From Afifellaceae bacterium (GTDB taxonomy: Bacteria; Pseudomonadota; Alphaproteobacteria; Rhizobiales; Afifellaceae), in the NCBI GenBank assembly GCA_028281235.1, contig JANQKG010000025.1, forward strand, positions 62,001 to 126,000: a stretch of 64,000 nt of DNA, read 5' to 3'. This document shows positions 25,269 through 33,800 of the stretch, piece after piece. The notes beneath the pieces are model-generated. The model had not been told where the DNA came from. It worked only from the letters and a program-made list of their open reading frames with translations, and did no database searches. A program made the translations under genes and the position numbers. Each line of letters starts with the position of its first letter. The stretch's first letter is position 1.

Positions 25269-26092
25269 GCGGCATCCCCGAAATCGGGCTCTGCCGGCTC
25301 CAGGCCCGGGCCGATGCGCAGCGGCGCGACGCGACGCGCCAGGCCTGTGGCGTCGTCCGTCTCAACGGCAAGGCCCGAGAGCGTGCCGGTGCCCGTCGCT
25401 GTGGCAAGGCGGGCGGAGGGAATCTTCGTGGTAGCGCGGCGCAGAGGCTCGTCCTTCTCCATGCCGATGACGGAATCGTAGTCACCGCACATGCCGACAT
25501 CGGTCAGGTAGGCGGTGCCGCCGGCGAGGATACGCGCGTCGGCGGTGGGAATATGGGTGTGCGTGCCGATGACGAGCGACACCTTGCCGTCGAGGAAGTA
25601 ACCCATGGTCTGTTTTTCGCTGGTCGCTTCGGCGTGCATGTCGACGACGGCCGCGTCGCAATCGGCGCCCATGACGCAGGCGGAGACCTCGCGGGTGACC
25701 GCCTGATAGGGCTCGTCGAGCGCCGGCATGAAGAGCGACCCCATGACATTAACGACAAGCACGCGGGCGCCGTTGCGCGCGGTGAAGACATTCGCGCCGC
25801 GGCCGGGCGTGCCCGCCGGGTAGTTGGCCGGACGCAGCAAACGTTCTTCGCGATCGGCCAGCGTCAACGCCTCGCGCTGGTCCCAGACATGGTTCCCCGT
25901 GGTGACGCAATCGGCGCCGGCACGGACGATCTCCTGAAACGTTGCGTCGGTGATGCCGAAGCCGCCGGCGGAGTTCTCGCCGTTGACGACGACGAAGTCG
26001 AAACCGTGCCGCTCGATGAGGCCGGGGAGCTGTGCCGTCAGCGCTTTGCGTCCGGAGCGGCCGACGACGTCGCCCAGAAAAAGAAGCTTCAC
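25265..26092 (-). CDS. YmdB-like metallophosphoesterase (TIGR00282)
   Basis: The 275-residue phosphodiesterase starts at GTG 26092, which overlaps the fcl stop (GTGA) behind CGGAGGCCGC. KLLFLGDVVGRSGRKAL, VVNGENSAGGFG, TTGNHVWDQ and GTHTHIPTADARIL supply the two-metal site of the calcineurin-like YmdB family. The Bacillus member hydrolyses cyclic nucleotides in vitro. In alphaproteobacteria it regularly follows 5-formyl-THF cyclo-ligase, as here. Confidence 0.93.
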   Translation of the reverse strand: MKLLFLGDVVGRSGRKALTAQLPGLIERHGFDFVVVNGENSAGGFGITDATFQEIVRAGADCVTTGNHVWDQREALTLADREERLLRPANYPAGTPGRGANVFTARNGARVLVVNVMGSLFMPALDEPYQAVTREVSACVMGADCDAAVVDMHAEATSEKQTMGYFLDGKVSLVIGTHTHIPTADARILAGGTAYLTDVGMCGDYDSVIGMEKDEPLRRATTKIPSARLATATGTGTLSGLAVETDDATGLARRVAPLRIGPGLEPAEPDFGDAA

Positions 26093-26664
26093 GCGGCCTC
26101 CGTCTTGATCAGCTCGCATTCGGTGGCGATGGCGCCAAGCCGCACGTCATGGGGCTCGACCGGAATGGGGTCTACCTCCTGGCAGGCGAAAGCGATTCCG
26201 ATAATGCGGAACGTGTGCCCGCCGGCTTGCAGTGCAGCGGCGGCGCGGTCGTAATGGCCGGCGCCGTAGCCGATGCGCCCGCCGTTGCGATCGAAGGCGG
26301 CAAGCGGCGCCACAATGAGATCGGGATCGAGAATTGCGTGTGCCGCGCTGGGGTGCCGCGTGCCAAACGGGCCATCCTCCAGGCCGCTTTCGTCCTTGAA
26401 CATCCGAAAGACCATGCTTCCTTTCTCCACCGCCGGCAGCGCGACGCGGCCGCCGGCCGTCCGCACATCATCGATCAGCGCGCGCGGATCGATCTCGTTG
26501 CGCATCGGCCAGTAGAGAGACACTGTTTCACTTTCGCGAAGGAGGGGGCGAAGCCGCGCCAAGGCGGATCGCGCGGCCGCTGCACGTTCGTCCTCGTTCA
26601 GCGCTGCGCGGCGCGTCAGGCCAACCGCCCGCAGCTCGGCTTTCGTGGCGGGGGAGTCAAGCAT
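26089..26664 (-). CDS. 5-formyltetrahydrofolate cyclo-ligase
   Basis: The 191-residue enzyme converts 5-formyl-THF and ATP to 5,10-methenyl-THF. LTRRAALNEDERAAAARSAL is the N-terminal helix, LYWPMRNEIDPR the folate-side motif, and NGGRIGYGAGHYDRAAAAL the ATP/Mg loop (family GxGxGYYDR). It lies about 50 bases downstream of the 6S RNA, the conserved ssrS-ygfA arrangement. The last codons overlap the ymdB-like start. Confidence 0.95.
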   Translation of the reverse strand: MLDSPATKAELRAVGLTRRAALNEDERAAAARSALARLRPLLRESETVSLYWPMRNEIDPRALIDDVRTAGGRVALPAVEKGSMVFRMFKDESGLEDGPFGTRHPSAAHAILDPDLIVAPLAAFDRNGGRIGYGAGHYDRAAAALQAGGHTFRIIGIAFACQEVDPIPVEPHDVRLGAIATECELIKTEAA

Positions 26665-26711
26665 CAGCGAAGGAATGCTCCCGGCGAGGGCCCATGGCGG
26701 CGGGCGAAGAC

Positions 26712-26870
26712 ATGCGTGGCCGCATCGGCCGTTGGAGATTTCGATCCCGGGAACCTACAGATGTAGGTGGGCGCCGTATATCCAAGCCCACGGGCCTGGT
26801 CAGGGACAGCTCCCTGGAGATCGATAAGGCCCCGAGAATTTGTCTCCTGACGAGCCGCGCAGCCACGCGG
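26712..26870 (-). ncRNA. ssrS: 6S RNA (SsrS)
   Basis: A region of about 159 nt directly upstream of 5-formyl-THF cyclo-ligase, the classic ssrS position. On the minus strand, GCGTGGCTGCG near the 5' end (26858-26868) pairs with TGCGGCCACGC near the 3' end (26714-26724), closing the RNA. Within it are the large central bubble flanked by GTGGGC and GCCCAC and the small hairpin CCTACA-TC-TGTAGG. This is the open-promoter mimic layout of 6S RNA, which binds the housekeeping sigma form of RNA polymerase. Ends are estimated from the closing stem and the promoter. zapA, the usual upstream neighbour, is elsewhere (7473-7847). Confidence 0.85.
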
Positions 26871-26877
26871 GGACGAG

Positions 26878-26905
26878 ATATAAGTTGCGTCGCGCGCCCG
26901 AGCAA
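26878..26905 (-). promoter_or_regulatory. Promoter of 6S RNA
   Basis: On the minus strand TTGCTC (26905-26900) is followed after 16 bases by TTATAT (26883-26878). The predicted start, about 8 bases downstream near 26870, matches the base of the closing stem of the 6S RNA. Confidence 0.55.
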
Positions 26906-26951
26906 ACATGATGGGCGCCAATAACACGCTAAACGCGCAGGGGAGGGCACA

Positions 26952-28841
26952 ATGACGAGCCGCTATGCGGACATCTATGAAAGCTGGCGCCGCCATCCTG
27001 AAGGGTTCTGGGCGGGCGTTGCGTCTTCTGAGATCGACTGGATAAAGCCGTGGGATAAGGTCTTCGATCCGGCGCTCAGCGTCTATGGCCGCTGGTTCCC
27101 AGGCGCTGAGTGCAACACCTGCTGGAACTGCGTCGACCGTCACGCCGAAAAGCAGCCCGACGCGACGGCGATCATCTATGACAGCCCGATCACCGGCGCC
27201 AAACGGCTGATCAGCTATGGCGAGTTGCTTTCCGACGTCAAAGCGCTGGCCGCCGTTCTCCGTGAGCGCGGCGTGGTCAAGGGCGACCGTGTCATCATCT
27301 ACATGCCGATGATCCCCGAAGCCGTCACGGCAATGCTTGCCTGTGCGCGGCTCGGCGCGATCCATTCCGTGGTGTTCGGCGGTTTCGCCGCGCCGGAGCT
27401 GGCCACGCGCATCGATGACGCCAAGCCCAAGCTCGTCGTCTCCGCATCCTGCGGCATCGAGCCGGGGCGCATCGTGTCCTACAAGCCGCTGCTCGACGAA
27501 GCGATCGAGCTTGCTGCGCATAAGCCGGAGGCCTGCCTCATCCTGCAGCGGGAGCAGGAGCGCTGCGATCTGATCGCCGGCCGCGATCATGACTTCGCGG
27601 ACTCGGTCGAAAAAGCGCGCGGCACGGAGGTGGCATGCGAGCCGCTTGCCGCCACCGACCCGCTCTACATTCTCTACACGTCCGGCACGACCGGTCAGCC
27701 GAAGGGCGTCGTTCGCGACAATGGCGGCCATATGGTGGCGCTCAAATGGACCATGCGCGCCATCTACGGCATTGAGCCGGGCGAAGCGTTCTGGGCGGCG
27801 TCGGATGTCGGCTGGGTCGTGGGGCACTCCTATATCGTCTACGCGCCGCTGCTGCATGGCTGCGCGACGGTGGTGTTTGAAGGGAAGCCCGTCGGCACGC
27901 CCGACGCGGGCGTGTTCTGGCGCATCATCTCAGAGCACAAGGTGGCGGCGCTTTTCACGGCTCCCACGGCCTTCCGCGCCATCAAGAAGGAGGACCCCGA
28001 CGGGCGCTTCATCCCGCAATACGATCTCTCGTCGCTGCGTACGTTGTTCCTTGCCGGCGAGCGGGCCGATCCGGACACCATCCAATGGGCGGAGGAGCAT
28101 TTGAAGCTCCCGGTCGTGGACCATTGGTGGCAGACGGAGACGTCATGGGCGATCGCCGCCAATCCGGTCGGTCTCGGCCTCTTGCCGGTGAAATACGGCT
28201 CCGCCGGCGTGCCGATGCCGGGCTATGACCTTCAGGTGCTCGACGATGCGGGGCATCAAGTGGATGCCGGCACGCTCGGCAATATTGCGGTCAAGCTGCC
28301 GCTGCCGCCGGGCTGCCTGCCGACTTTATGGAACGCTGATGAGCGTTTTCGCGAAAGTTACCTGGCGGAGTTCCCCGGCTACTATCAGACGGCCGATGCC
28401 GGTTATTGCGACGCGGACGGCTACGTGTTCGTCATGTCGCGGACCGACGACATCATCAATGTCGCCGGCCATCGGCTCTCCACAGGGGCGATGGAGGAGG
28501 TGCTTGCCGCGCATCCCGACGTAGCGGAATGCGCGGTCATTGGCGTGGCGGATCAGCTCAAGGGACAAGTGCCGAGAGGCTTCGTCGTCTTGAAGGCGGG
28601 CGCGGCGCGCGATGCGACCGAGCTGCAAGCGGAATGTGTCAGCCGCATGCGCGCCGAAATCGGCCCGATCGCAGCGTTCCGCACGCTCTATGTGGTGCAA
28701 CGCCTGCCGAAGACGCGCTCCGGCAAGATCTTGCGCGCCACGATGCGCCAGATCGCCGAAGGCGAGACGCCGCGCGTGCCGGCTACGATCGACGATCCGG
28801 CGATCCTTGATGAGATCAAGGCGGCGATGGCGGTGGGCTGA
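26952..28841 (+). CDS. prpE: Propionyl-CoA synthetase PrpE (acyl-CoA synthetase)
   Basis: The 629-residue AMP-forming synthetase activates propionate (or a similar short acid) to its CoA ester. SRYADIYESWRRHPEGFWAG and WFPGAECNTCWNCVDRH are typical PrpE N-terminal sequence. ILYTSGTTGQPKGVVRDNGG is the AMP-binding loop, WWQTETSW the adenylate site, and PKTRSGKILR near residue 590 holds the catalytic Lys that is controlled by acetylation in related enzymes. It is divergent from the 6S RNA gene. PrpE versus acetyl-CoA synthetase is judged from length and N-terminus. Confidence 0.92.
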   Translation: MTSRYADIYESWRRHPEGFWAGVASSEIDWIKPWDKVFDPALSVYGRWFPGAECNTCWNCVDRHAEKQPDATAIIYDSPITGAKRLISYGELLSDVKALAAVLRERGVVKGDRVIIYMPMIPEAVTAMLACARLGAIHSVVFGGFAAPELATRIDDAKPKLVVSASCGIEPGRIVSYKPLLDEAIELAAHKPEACLILQREQERCDLIAGRDHDFADSVEKARGTEVACEPLAATDPLYILYTSGTTGQPKGVVRDNGGHMVALKWTMRAIYGIEPGEAFWAASDVGWVVGHSYIVYAPLLHGCATVVFEGKPVGTPDAGVFWRIISEHKVAALFTAPTAFRAIKKEDPDGRFIPQYDLSSLRTLFLAGERADPDTIQWAEEHLKLPVVDHWWQTETSWAIAANPVGLGLLPVKYGSAGVPMPGYDLQVLDDAGHQVDAGTLGNIAVKLPLPPGCLPTLWNADERFRESYLAEFPGYYQTADAGYCDADGYVFVMSRTDDIINVAGHRLSTGAMEEVLAAHPDVAECAVIGVADQLKGQVPRGFVVLKAGAARDATELQAECVSRMRAEIGPIAAFRTLYVVQRLPKTRSGKILRATMRQIAEGETPRVPATIDDPAILDEIKAAMAVG

Positions 28842-28937
28842 TGAAGCCAGGACGTGCGCGCCGTCGTTGAGGGGAATCAACGATCGGTGCGCCGATCTGG
28901 TCTAGCGGTTGCGCGTGAGGAAAAAGGGGGCAGTGCG

Positions 28938-29405
28938 ATGGCCGATCCTGTGATCACGTATGTTGATGAACGGGACTACCTTTACGTTTCCCGAAGCAGC
29001 TCGATGGACCCCGACGATGTCAGCGCGGCCATGGGTACGGCCTTTCGAGACGTGATGGCTTTCTGCGAAGCGAACAAAATCACGCCGGCCGGGGCGCCGC
29101 TCTCCGTCTACTACACCTACAATCCGGAGAAGCTGGACTTTCGCTCCGGCATCTTCGTGTCGCCGGAGGATGCGGCAAAGGCCGGGGGCGTTGTGCAGGC
29201 GGCCAAGACGCCGGCGGCCCGTGTCCTGAACTACGTGCATATCGGTCCTTATCGGGAGTTGCGAGATACCTACGGGATGCTCGTGCGCCATTTGGAGGAG
29301 CAGGGACTGGCGTTCGGCGCGCCGACCTGGGAGGTCTATCTCGATGACCCGGCGTCGACGCCTGAGGATAAGCTGCGGACGGACATCTTCATGGCCTTGG
29401 CCTAG
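28938..29405 (+). CDS. GyrI-like (effector-binding domain) protein
   Basis: The 155-residue protein starts at ATG 28938 after GGGGGCAGTGCG. It has the GyrI/SOUL-like effector-binding fold of AraC-type regulators without their DNA-binding part: PAGAPLSVYYTYNPEKLDFR, VLNYVHIGPYRELRDTYGML and WEVYLDDPASTPEDKLRTDI. Stand-alone members bind hydrophobic small molecules or hydrolyse toxins. It follows prpE after 96 bases. Confidence 0.85.
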   Translation: MADPVITYVDERDYLYVSRSSSMDPDDVSAAMGTAFRDVMAFCEANKITPAGAPLSVYYTYNPEKLDFRSGIFVSPEDAAKAGGVVQAAKTPAARVLNYVHIGPYRELRDTYGMLVRHLEEQGLAFGAPTWEVYLDDPASTPEDKLRTDIFMALA

Positions 29406-29507
29406 GCTGCGGCGTCGGCGCGGCAATTCGCATCCGCATATTGACGCAAGCGGCGTGGCACCCCACGGAGGGCAGCGAACGCTCACTCGACGTTGGATGT
29501 TGCCGCA

Positions 29508-30302
29508 ATGCTCCGTGACCGGCTCAAGCGCCTTATTGAAACGCCCGCCTTTGACAACACAATTCTCGCGTTGATCGCACTCAACGCCGTGACGCTCGGG
29601 CTGGAGACCAGTCCGCGGGTCATGGCGCGCTTCGGCGAGTTCCTGTTGGTGCTCGACCGGGTCATCCTCGCCGTCTTTGTGCTGGAGATCGCGGCGCGGC
29701 TGATTGTCGATTTTCGGGGCTTTTGGCGCGATCCCTGGCGGATTTTCGACTTCACAGTCGTGGCGATTGCGCTGGTGCCGACGACCGGCTCGTTCTCGGT
29801 GCTGCGCGCTTTCCGCATCCTGCGCATCCTGCGCCTGATCTCCACGGTGAAGGCGATGCGCCGCGTTGTGACCGGCCTGTTGTCGGCGCTGCCCGGTATG
29901 GCCTCCATCGTGCTTCTGCTCGGGCTGATCTTCTACGTCTTCTCCGTCATCTCAACGAAGCTCTTTGCCGCCGACTTCCCCGATTGGTTCGGCTCGATCG
30001 GCGCGTCGGCCTACACGCTGTTCCAGATCATGACGCTGGAAAGCTGGTCGATGGGGATCGTGCGCCCGGTGATGGAACAATATCCTTTTGCCTGGGCGCT
30101 GTTCGTGCCGTTTATCATCGCCACGGCGTTCACCGTGCTCAATCTCTTCATCGGCGTCATTGTCGACGCCATGCAATCGGAGCACGAGGCGGAGGCGCGC
30201 GCGGAGCGTGACGCCATGATGAGCGAGACGGAGGTCATCCTGACGGAGGTGCGCGCGCTCCGCGCCGAGGTGGCGGCCTTGCGGCAGGATAACGGCCGGT
30301 AG
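29508..30302 (+). CDS. Voltage-gated sodium channel, NavAb/NaChBac type
   Basis: The 264-residue protein has six transmembrane segments. S4 is VLRAFRILRILRLI with gating arginines at 100, 103, 106 and 109. The pore loop reads MTLESWSMGIVRP, so the filter TLESWS (176-181) is that of bacterial sodium channels, not the TVGYG filter of potassium channels. S6 is followed by a charged coiled coil (225-264) that tetramerises the channel. The start may instead be TTG 29493. It has no operon partner beyond the DksA-like gene 6 bases later. Likely sodium-selective, in the inner membrane; its role in motility or pH homeostasis is inference. Confidence 0.92.
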   Translation: MLRDRLKRLIETPAFDNTILALIALNAVTLGLETSPRVMARFGEFLLVLDRVILAVFVLEIAARLIVDFRGFWRDPWRIFDFTVVAIALVPTTGSFSVLRAFRILRILRLISTVKAMRRVVTGLLSALPGMASIVLLLGLIFYVFSVISTKLFAADFPDWFGSIGASAYTLFQIMTLESWSMGIVRPVMEQYPFAWALFVPFIIATAFTVLNLFIGVIVDAMQSEHEAEARAERDAMMSETEVILTEVRALRAEVAALRQDNGR

Positions 30303-30308
30303 GTCGCG

Positions 30309-30647
30309 ATGAATCCGGCGCGGTTCAAGGCGCGGATCGACAAAGAGCTCGCCGAGCTTCTTTCCGGCAGCGATTCCACCGCCGAGGAGCGGGCGCCGGT
30401 GGCGCTTGATCAGCAGAGCGTGGGACGGCTGTCGCGCATGGACGCTATGCAGGTGCAGGCCATGGCGCAGGAAGCGGAGCGCCGACGGCAGGCGCGCATC
30501 GTGGCGCTGAAAGCCGCACTGGCGCGAATAGAAGAGGGCGAGTTCGGCTTCTGTGCCGAGTGCGGCGAACCGATTGCCGAAGGGCGGCTCGACTTCGATC
30601 CGACGGTGCTGCTGTGCATCGGTTGCGCGAAGGGCGGGCGTGACTGA
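30309..30647 (+). CDS. DksA/TraR-type zinc-finger protein
   Basis: The 112-residue protein has an N-terminal helix pair (about residues 45-78) and a C-terminal four-Cys zinc finger, FCAECGEPIAEGR then LLCIGCAKG. This is the DksA/TraR fold that enters the RNA polymerase secondary channel. The coiled-coil tip lacks an obvious DksA Asp-Asp pair, so it may be a divergent member. It follows the sodium channel gene after 6 bases and ends one base before the converging TIR gene. Confidence 0.85.
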   Translation: MNPARFKARIDKELAELLSGSDSTAEERAPVALDQQSVGRLSRMDAMQVQAMAQEAERRRQARIVALKAALARIEEGEFGFCAECGEPIAEGRLDFDPTVLLCIGCAKGGRD

Positions 30648-31337
30648 TCACGCGTTACCGGCAAAGCTCCTGCGCTTGAAGACCTGGCGGCCGAGCCAGG
30701 CGCCGCCAATGCCGCATGCCAGGATCAGCGCCATTGTCGTTGCCCTGCCGATCGACGCGCTGAGCGCGCGGCCGGTCAATTCATTGTGCACGATTGCGAC
30801 CAGAAGAAGAACCGCGAGCATCGCCGCCGCGCCCACGGCCATGGACATGGCAAGGGCGAACGGTCGTGGCCGCTCAGGCTGAGGTGTCGCGGATGGGCGG
30901 CCAAGCACACGTTCGGAAAGCAGCGCCATGTCACGATCGAACGTGGCGTGCGCCAGCGGGACGGCCTGCTTGAAATGCAGCTCGCGCATGTCGCCCGGGA
31001 GCGCCTCCGGCTTGGGCATCTCCGCGCCGTCCACCAGGATTGGAACGATGGGGATGTCCTTGGCGAGCGCAATCACCGTTTCCTGGCGGACGAAGTCGTT
31101 CTCGTCGGCGAGGCGGTCATTCTCCATCCAGCGTGGACCGATGAGCACCAGCACGACATCGCATTGCGTGAGCGCGTTCTCAATCGACTTGCGGAAGTCG
31201 GCGCCGGGAACGATCGCGGTGACGTCGAGGAAGATGTTGTCATCCGACAGGATCGGCCGCAGCCGGTCGTGCACGCGGCCGGCCATGCCGGCGGTGTCGC
31301 TCCGCCGATAGCTTAGGAAGACCTTCTGTCGGCGCAT
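30648..31337 (-). CDS. TIR domain protein with C-terminal membrane helices
   Basis: The 229-residue protein starts at ATG 31337. Residues 4-140 are a bacterial TIR domain: VFLSYRRSDTAGMAGRVHDR, IFLDVTAIVPGADFRKSIE, VVLVLIGPRW and ENDFVRQE with the putative catalytic Glu at 86. TIR enzymes cleave NAD+ or make cyclic ADP-ribose signals. Two hydrophobic segments follow (about 160-183 and 200-218), so it should be anchored in the inner membrane with TIR in the cytosol. It follows a caspase-like gene after 13 bases, implying one operon. Whether it is a defence signal or another regulator is unproven. Confidence 0.88.
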   Translation of the reverse strand: MRRQKVFLSYRRSDTAGMAGRVHDRLRPILSDDNIFLDVTAIVPGADFRKSIENALTQCDVVLVLIGPRWMENDRLADENDFVRQETVIALAKDIPIVPILVDGAEMPKPEALPGDMRELHFKQAVPLAHATFDRDMALLSERVLGRPSATPQPERPRPFALAMSMAVGAAAMLAVLLLVAIVHNELTGRALSASIGRATTMALILACGIGGAWLGRQVFKRRSFAGNA

Positions 31338-31350
31338 CGGCGGCGGGCGA

Positions 31351-32787
31351 TCAATTGCTGAGCATGGTGATGATGCGACCGCGCTCCAGATGAGCGCGGC
31401 CGGGCAAGCGTCCCGGGAGAAGCAGCTCAGCGCCGATGCCGCCACCTTCGTGTCGGAACTCGTAGATCAATGCGGTCAGCGTGAAATCTTCGGAATAGGG
31501 CAGGTCGCGAGCCTCCGGCGGAACGGCATTGAGGCCGCTGCGCACCCATTCCGTCGCCTCCGGACCCGTCGGCGGTTCTCGGCCTTCCATGAAGGCGCGC
31601 GGTGCGGCGATGAAGGCGATCACCCGGTAATAGCCGGTCTCCGCAAAGAAGAGCCTCGAGATATAGCTGGCAAGCGAGAACGTCCCGGTTGCGCCAATGA
31701 CGGGCGGCCAGCGATCGGCCTCCGCGAGCGGATTGCCGTCAGCGTCGATGCGCTCCAGCCGTGTCACGATGGCGAAACCTGAGGGCACGAAATAGACGCT
31801 GCGATCGAAATAGCCGGCGCTGTCGAGTGCCGCGACCAGCCGGGACTCCACATCGCCCCAAGTTGCCTCGGCAATATCGCGGATAACGATGTCGCGCGGG
31901 ATCACATAACGTGCCGAGGCGCGCGGCGGCGGCCAGGGGAAGCGTGGCTGCGGTGTGTCGCTGATGGTGCTTGAATCGCCACTGCTACGGAGTCGCGGGC
32001 GCGGCGCTTCCGTAAGCGCGGCGGAATTCCCTGCTTGGACGACGGGTCCAAGCCTTGGGCGCCACAAGATGGGGACTTGCTTGTTGTCGGTCGCGGAAAC
32101 CGTTTCTGTCCTGGCCCGCGTGAGCGCTGTTTGCAGGTCCCTCGGTGAGACACGAATGTGCTTGGCAAGCGCGCGCGCAAAGGTGCTGCTGCCGCCCTCT
32201 CCGTCAACGGCGATGCGGCCCGGACCGGCTGAGAACATGACGTAGGTTCGTGCGTCGGTCAGCAGGTCCTTCTTGATACGCGCGAGGCCGATTGCGCCTT
32301 GACCATTCGCCACGAACGAGTTGTCGCGCGAAGCGTCGAGGACGACGACGTTGCGCGTGGCCGACGTCTTGCCGATCCGTCGAAGATAATCATTGAGGCG
32401 CAAAGCCTGCTGCCTGAGGGCCGCCGCTGACGATCGTCTGGCGTCCACCGGGATCAGGACATTTTCGCCGGCGATCCGCGCGGCATGGCCTGAGTAGAAG
32501 AAGATGCTCAGCGCGTCTGGTCCGGCGCGCCCAACCTCGGCGATGAACGCGTCAATCGCGGAGCGCATCTCGGCTGACGTCAAGTCGCGATGGAGGCTGA
32601 CGGCATAGCCGCCGGCGCGCAAGGAATTGGCTACCAGTTCTGCGTCGCCTGTCGGGTTCTTCAGGGCTGCGGTGCCGGAGTAGCTGCTATTGCCGATGAC
32701 CAGTGCCAGGCGCTTCTCGGCAAATGAAGGCTGCGCCGCCAACAAAACCAGCGCGAGCAACACCGTTACGGACGACACAAACCGCAT
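31351..32787 (-). CDS. Secreted caspase-like (peptidase C14) protein, Cys replaced by Ser
   Basis: The 478-residue protein starts at ATG 32787 after AGGGGCAATC. A Sec signal peptide (1-23, ending SFA) leads to a caspase fold: RLALVIGNSSYSG, ALKNPTGDAELVANSL, FFYSGHAARI with the catalytic-position His101, and VVVLDASRDNSF where the usual DACR/DNP cysteine is Ser153. So it is either a pseudo-protease or a Ser variant. After a Pro-rich linker (about 265-300) comes a C-terminal domain of about 180 residues that I do not recognise. It is expected in the periplasm. It is encoded directly upstream of the TIR gene. Confidence 0.88.
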   Translation of the reverse strand: MRFVSSVTVLLALVLLAAQPSFAEKRLALVIGNSSYSGTAALKNPTGDAELVANSLRAGGYAVSLHRDLTSAEMRSAIDAFIAEVGRAGPDALSIFFYSGHAARIAGENVLIPVDARRSSAAALRQQALRLNDYLRRIGKTSATRNVVVLDASRDNSFVANGQGAIGLARIKKDLLTDARTYVMFSAGPGRIAVDGEGGSSTFARALAKHIRVSPRDLQTALTRARTETVSATDNKQVPILWRPRLGPVVQAGNSAALTEAPRPRLRSSGDSSTISDTPQPRFPWPPPRASARYVIPRDIVIRDIAEATWGDVESRLVAALDSAGYFDRSVYFVPSGFAIVTRLERIDADGNPLAEADRWPPVIGATGTFSLASYISRLFFAETGYYRVIAFIAAPRAFMEGREPPTGPEATEWVRSGLNAVPPEARDLPYSEDFTLTALIYEFRHEGGGIGAELLLPGRLPGRAHLERGRIITMLSN

Positions 32788-32921
32788 GATTGCCCCTGGC
32801 GCTCCTGTGCACGCGGCGGAACTATACCAGCTAATCCGCCGGTGTTGAGTCGGTCCCACATCGCTGCGCTTGCAGCGCTAACGCTGATCGGCATGATCAG
32901 CCATGTGGGTGTGAGGTGAAC

Positions 32922-33710
32922 ATGTCGCTTGAGAACAAAGTCGCGATCGTGACCGGCGCGGCGCGGGGGATCGGTCTGGCCATCGCCAGCCGCTTTGCGT
33001 CGGATGGCGCGCGGGTCGTAATCGCCGATATCGATGAAGATGCCGGCAGCCGTGCGGTGGAGGAGATTGGCACAGACGGTGCGGTGCGCTTCGTGCGCTG
33101 CGATGTCGGCGATGCCGCAGATGTCGCCAATCTGATCGCCAGCACGCTGCAGGTCTGGGGCGCGATCGACGTTGTCGTGAACAATGCCGGCATCGTGCAC
33201 GGTGCGGATTTTCTGGAGCTTGAAGAAGCGGATTTCGACCGTGTGCTTCAGGTCAATCTGAAAGGTGCGTTTCTGGTCGGGCAGGCCGCGGCGCGGCAGA
33301 TGGTCAAGCAGGTCGAGGCGGGCGGCGTGCCCGGCGCCATCGTCAATATGAGTTCCGTCAACGCAATCTTCGCGATCGCCAACCAGGTGCCCTACTCGGC
33401 GTCGAAGGGTGGCGTGAACCAGCTCACGAAGGCCATGGCGCTGTCGCTTGCGCCGCACGGCATTCGCGTCAACGCTATCGGGCCGGGGTCCATCATGACC
33501 GACATGCTCGCCACGGTGAACGCCGACCCGGCGGCGAAGCACCGCCTCCTGTCGCGCACGCCGCTCGGGCGCATCGGGGATCCGGCGGAGATCGCTTCGG
33601 TCGCCGCCTTCCTTGCTTCGGATGAAGCAAGCTACATCACCGGGCAGACGATCTATGCCGACGGCGGACGCTTGCCACTGAACTACACGGTGCCGGTGAA
33701 GGAGGATTAG
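32922..33710 (+). CDS. Short-chain dehydrogenase/reductase (classical SDR)
   Basis: The 262-residue protein starts at ATG 32922 behind GAGGTGAAC; GTG 32916 is in frame. Cofactor loop VTGAARGIG, NNAG, the catalytic Ser-Tyr-Lys in NMSSVNAIF and YSASKGG, and the C-terminal GQTIYADGGRL mark a classical FabG-type SDR. An Asp after the second strand (VVIADID) favours NAD over NADP. The substrate is unknown. It is divergent from the caspase-TIR operon. Confidence 0.9.
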   Translation: MSLENKVAIVTGAARGIGLAIASRFASDGARVVIADIDEDAGSRAVEEIGTDGAVRFVRCDVGDAADVANLIASTLQVWGAIDVVVNNAGIVHGADFLELEEADFDRVLQVNLKGAFLVGQAAARQMVKQVEAGGVPGAIVNMSSVNAIFAIANQVPYSASKGGVNQLTKAMALSLAPHGIRVNAIGPGSIMTDMLATVNADPAAKHRLLSRTPLGRIGDPAEIASVAAFLASDEASYITGQTIYADGGRLPLNYTVPVKED

Positions 33711-33778
33711 ACGCTCTCCACCGGCGTTGCGCCGGCTCATCGGCGTTCATTCTCCAAGTTCTGTGCGCATTGCCATGC

Positions 33779-33800
33779 TCCTGACAGAAGGGTGTCAGGA
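33779..33800. promoter_or_regulatory. Inverted-repeat operator, copy 1 (TCCTGACA-N6-TGTCAGGA)
   Basis: TCCTGACA-GAAGGG-TGTCAGGA is a perfect 8-bp inverted repeat with 6-base spacer, 143 bases upstream of the cyclase start. The same core occurs at 34701-34722 upstream of the VOC/WYL-regulator pair. It is a probable binding site for the WYL/YafY regulator encoded at 35160. Confidence 0.7.

Noticed and set aside
7848..26700. A single genomic island or prophage separating zapA from ssrS
   Set aside because: The interval contains core genes (purEK, efp, rpmE, trcR, yebC) and shows no integrase, phage gene or attachment site. A rearrangement fits better.
30648..32787. Canonical Thoeris system
   Set aside because: There is no ThsA (SIR2 or membrane effector), and the caspase-like partner is predicted to be exported and lacks the catalytic Cys. 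Kept only as an open hypothesis.
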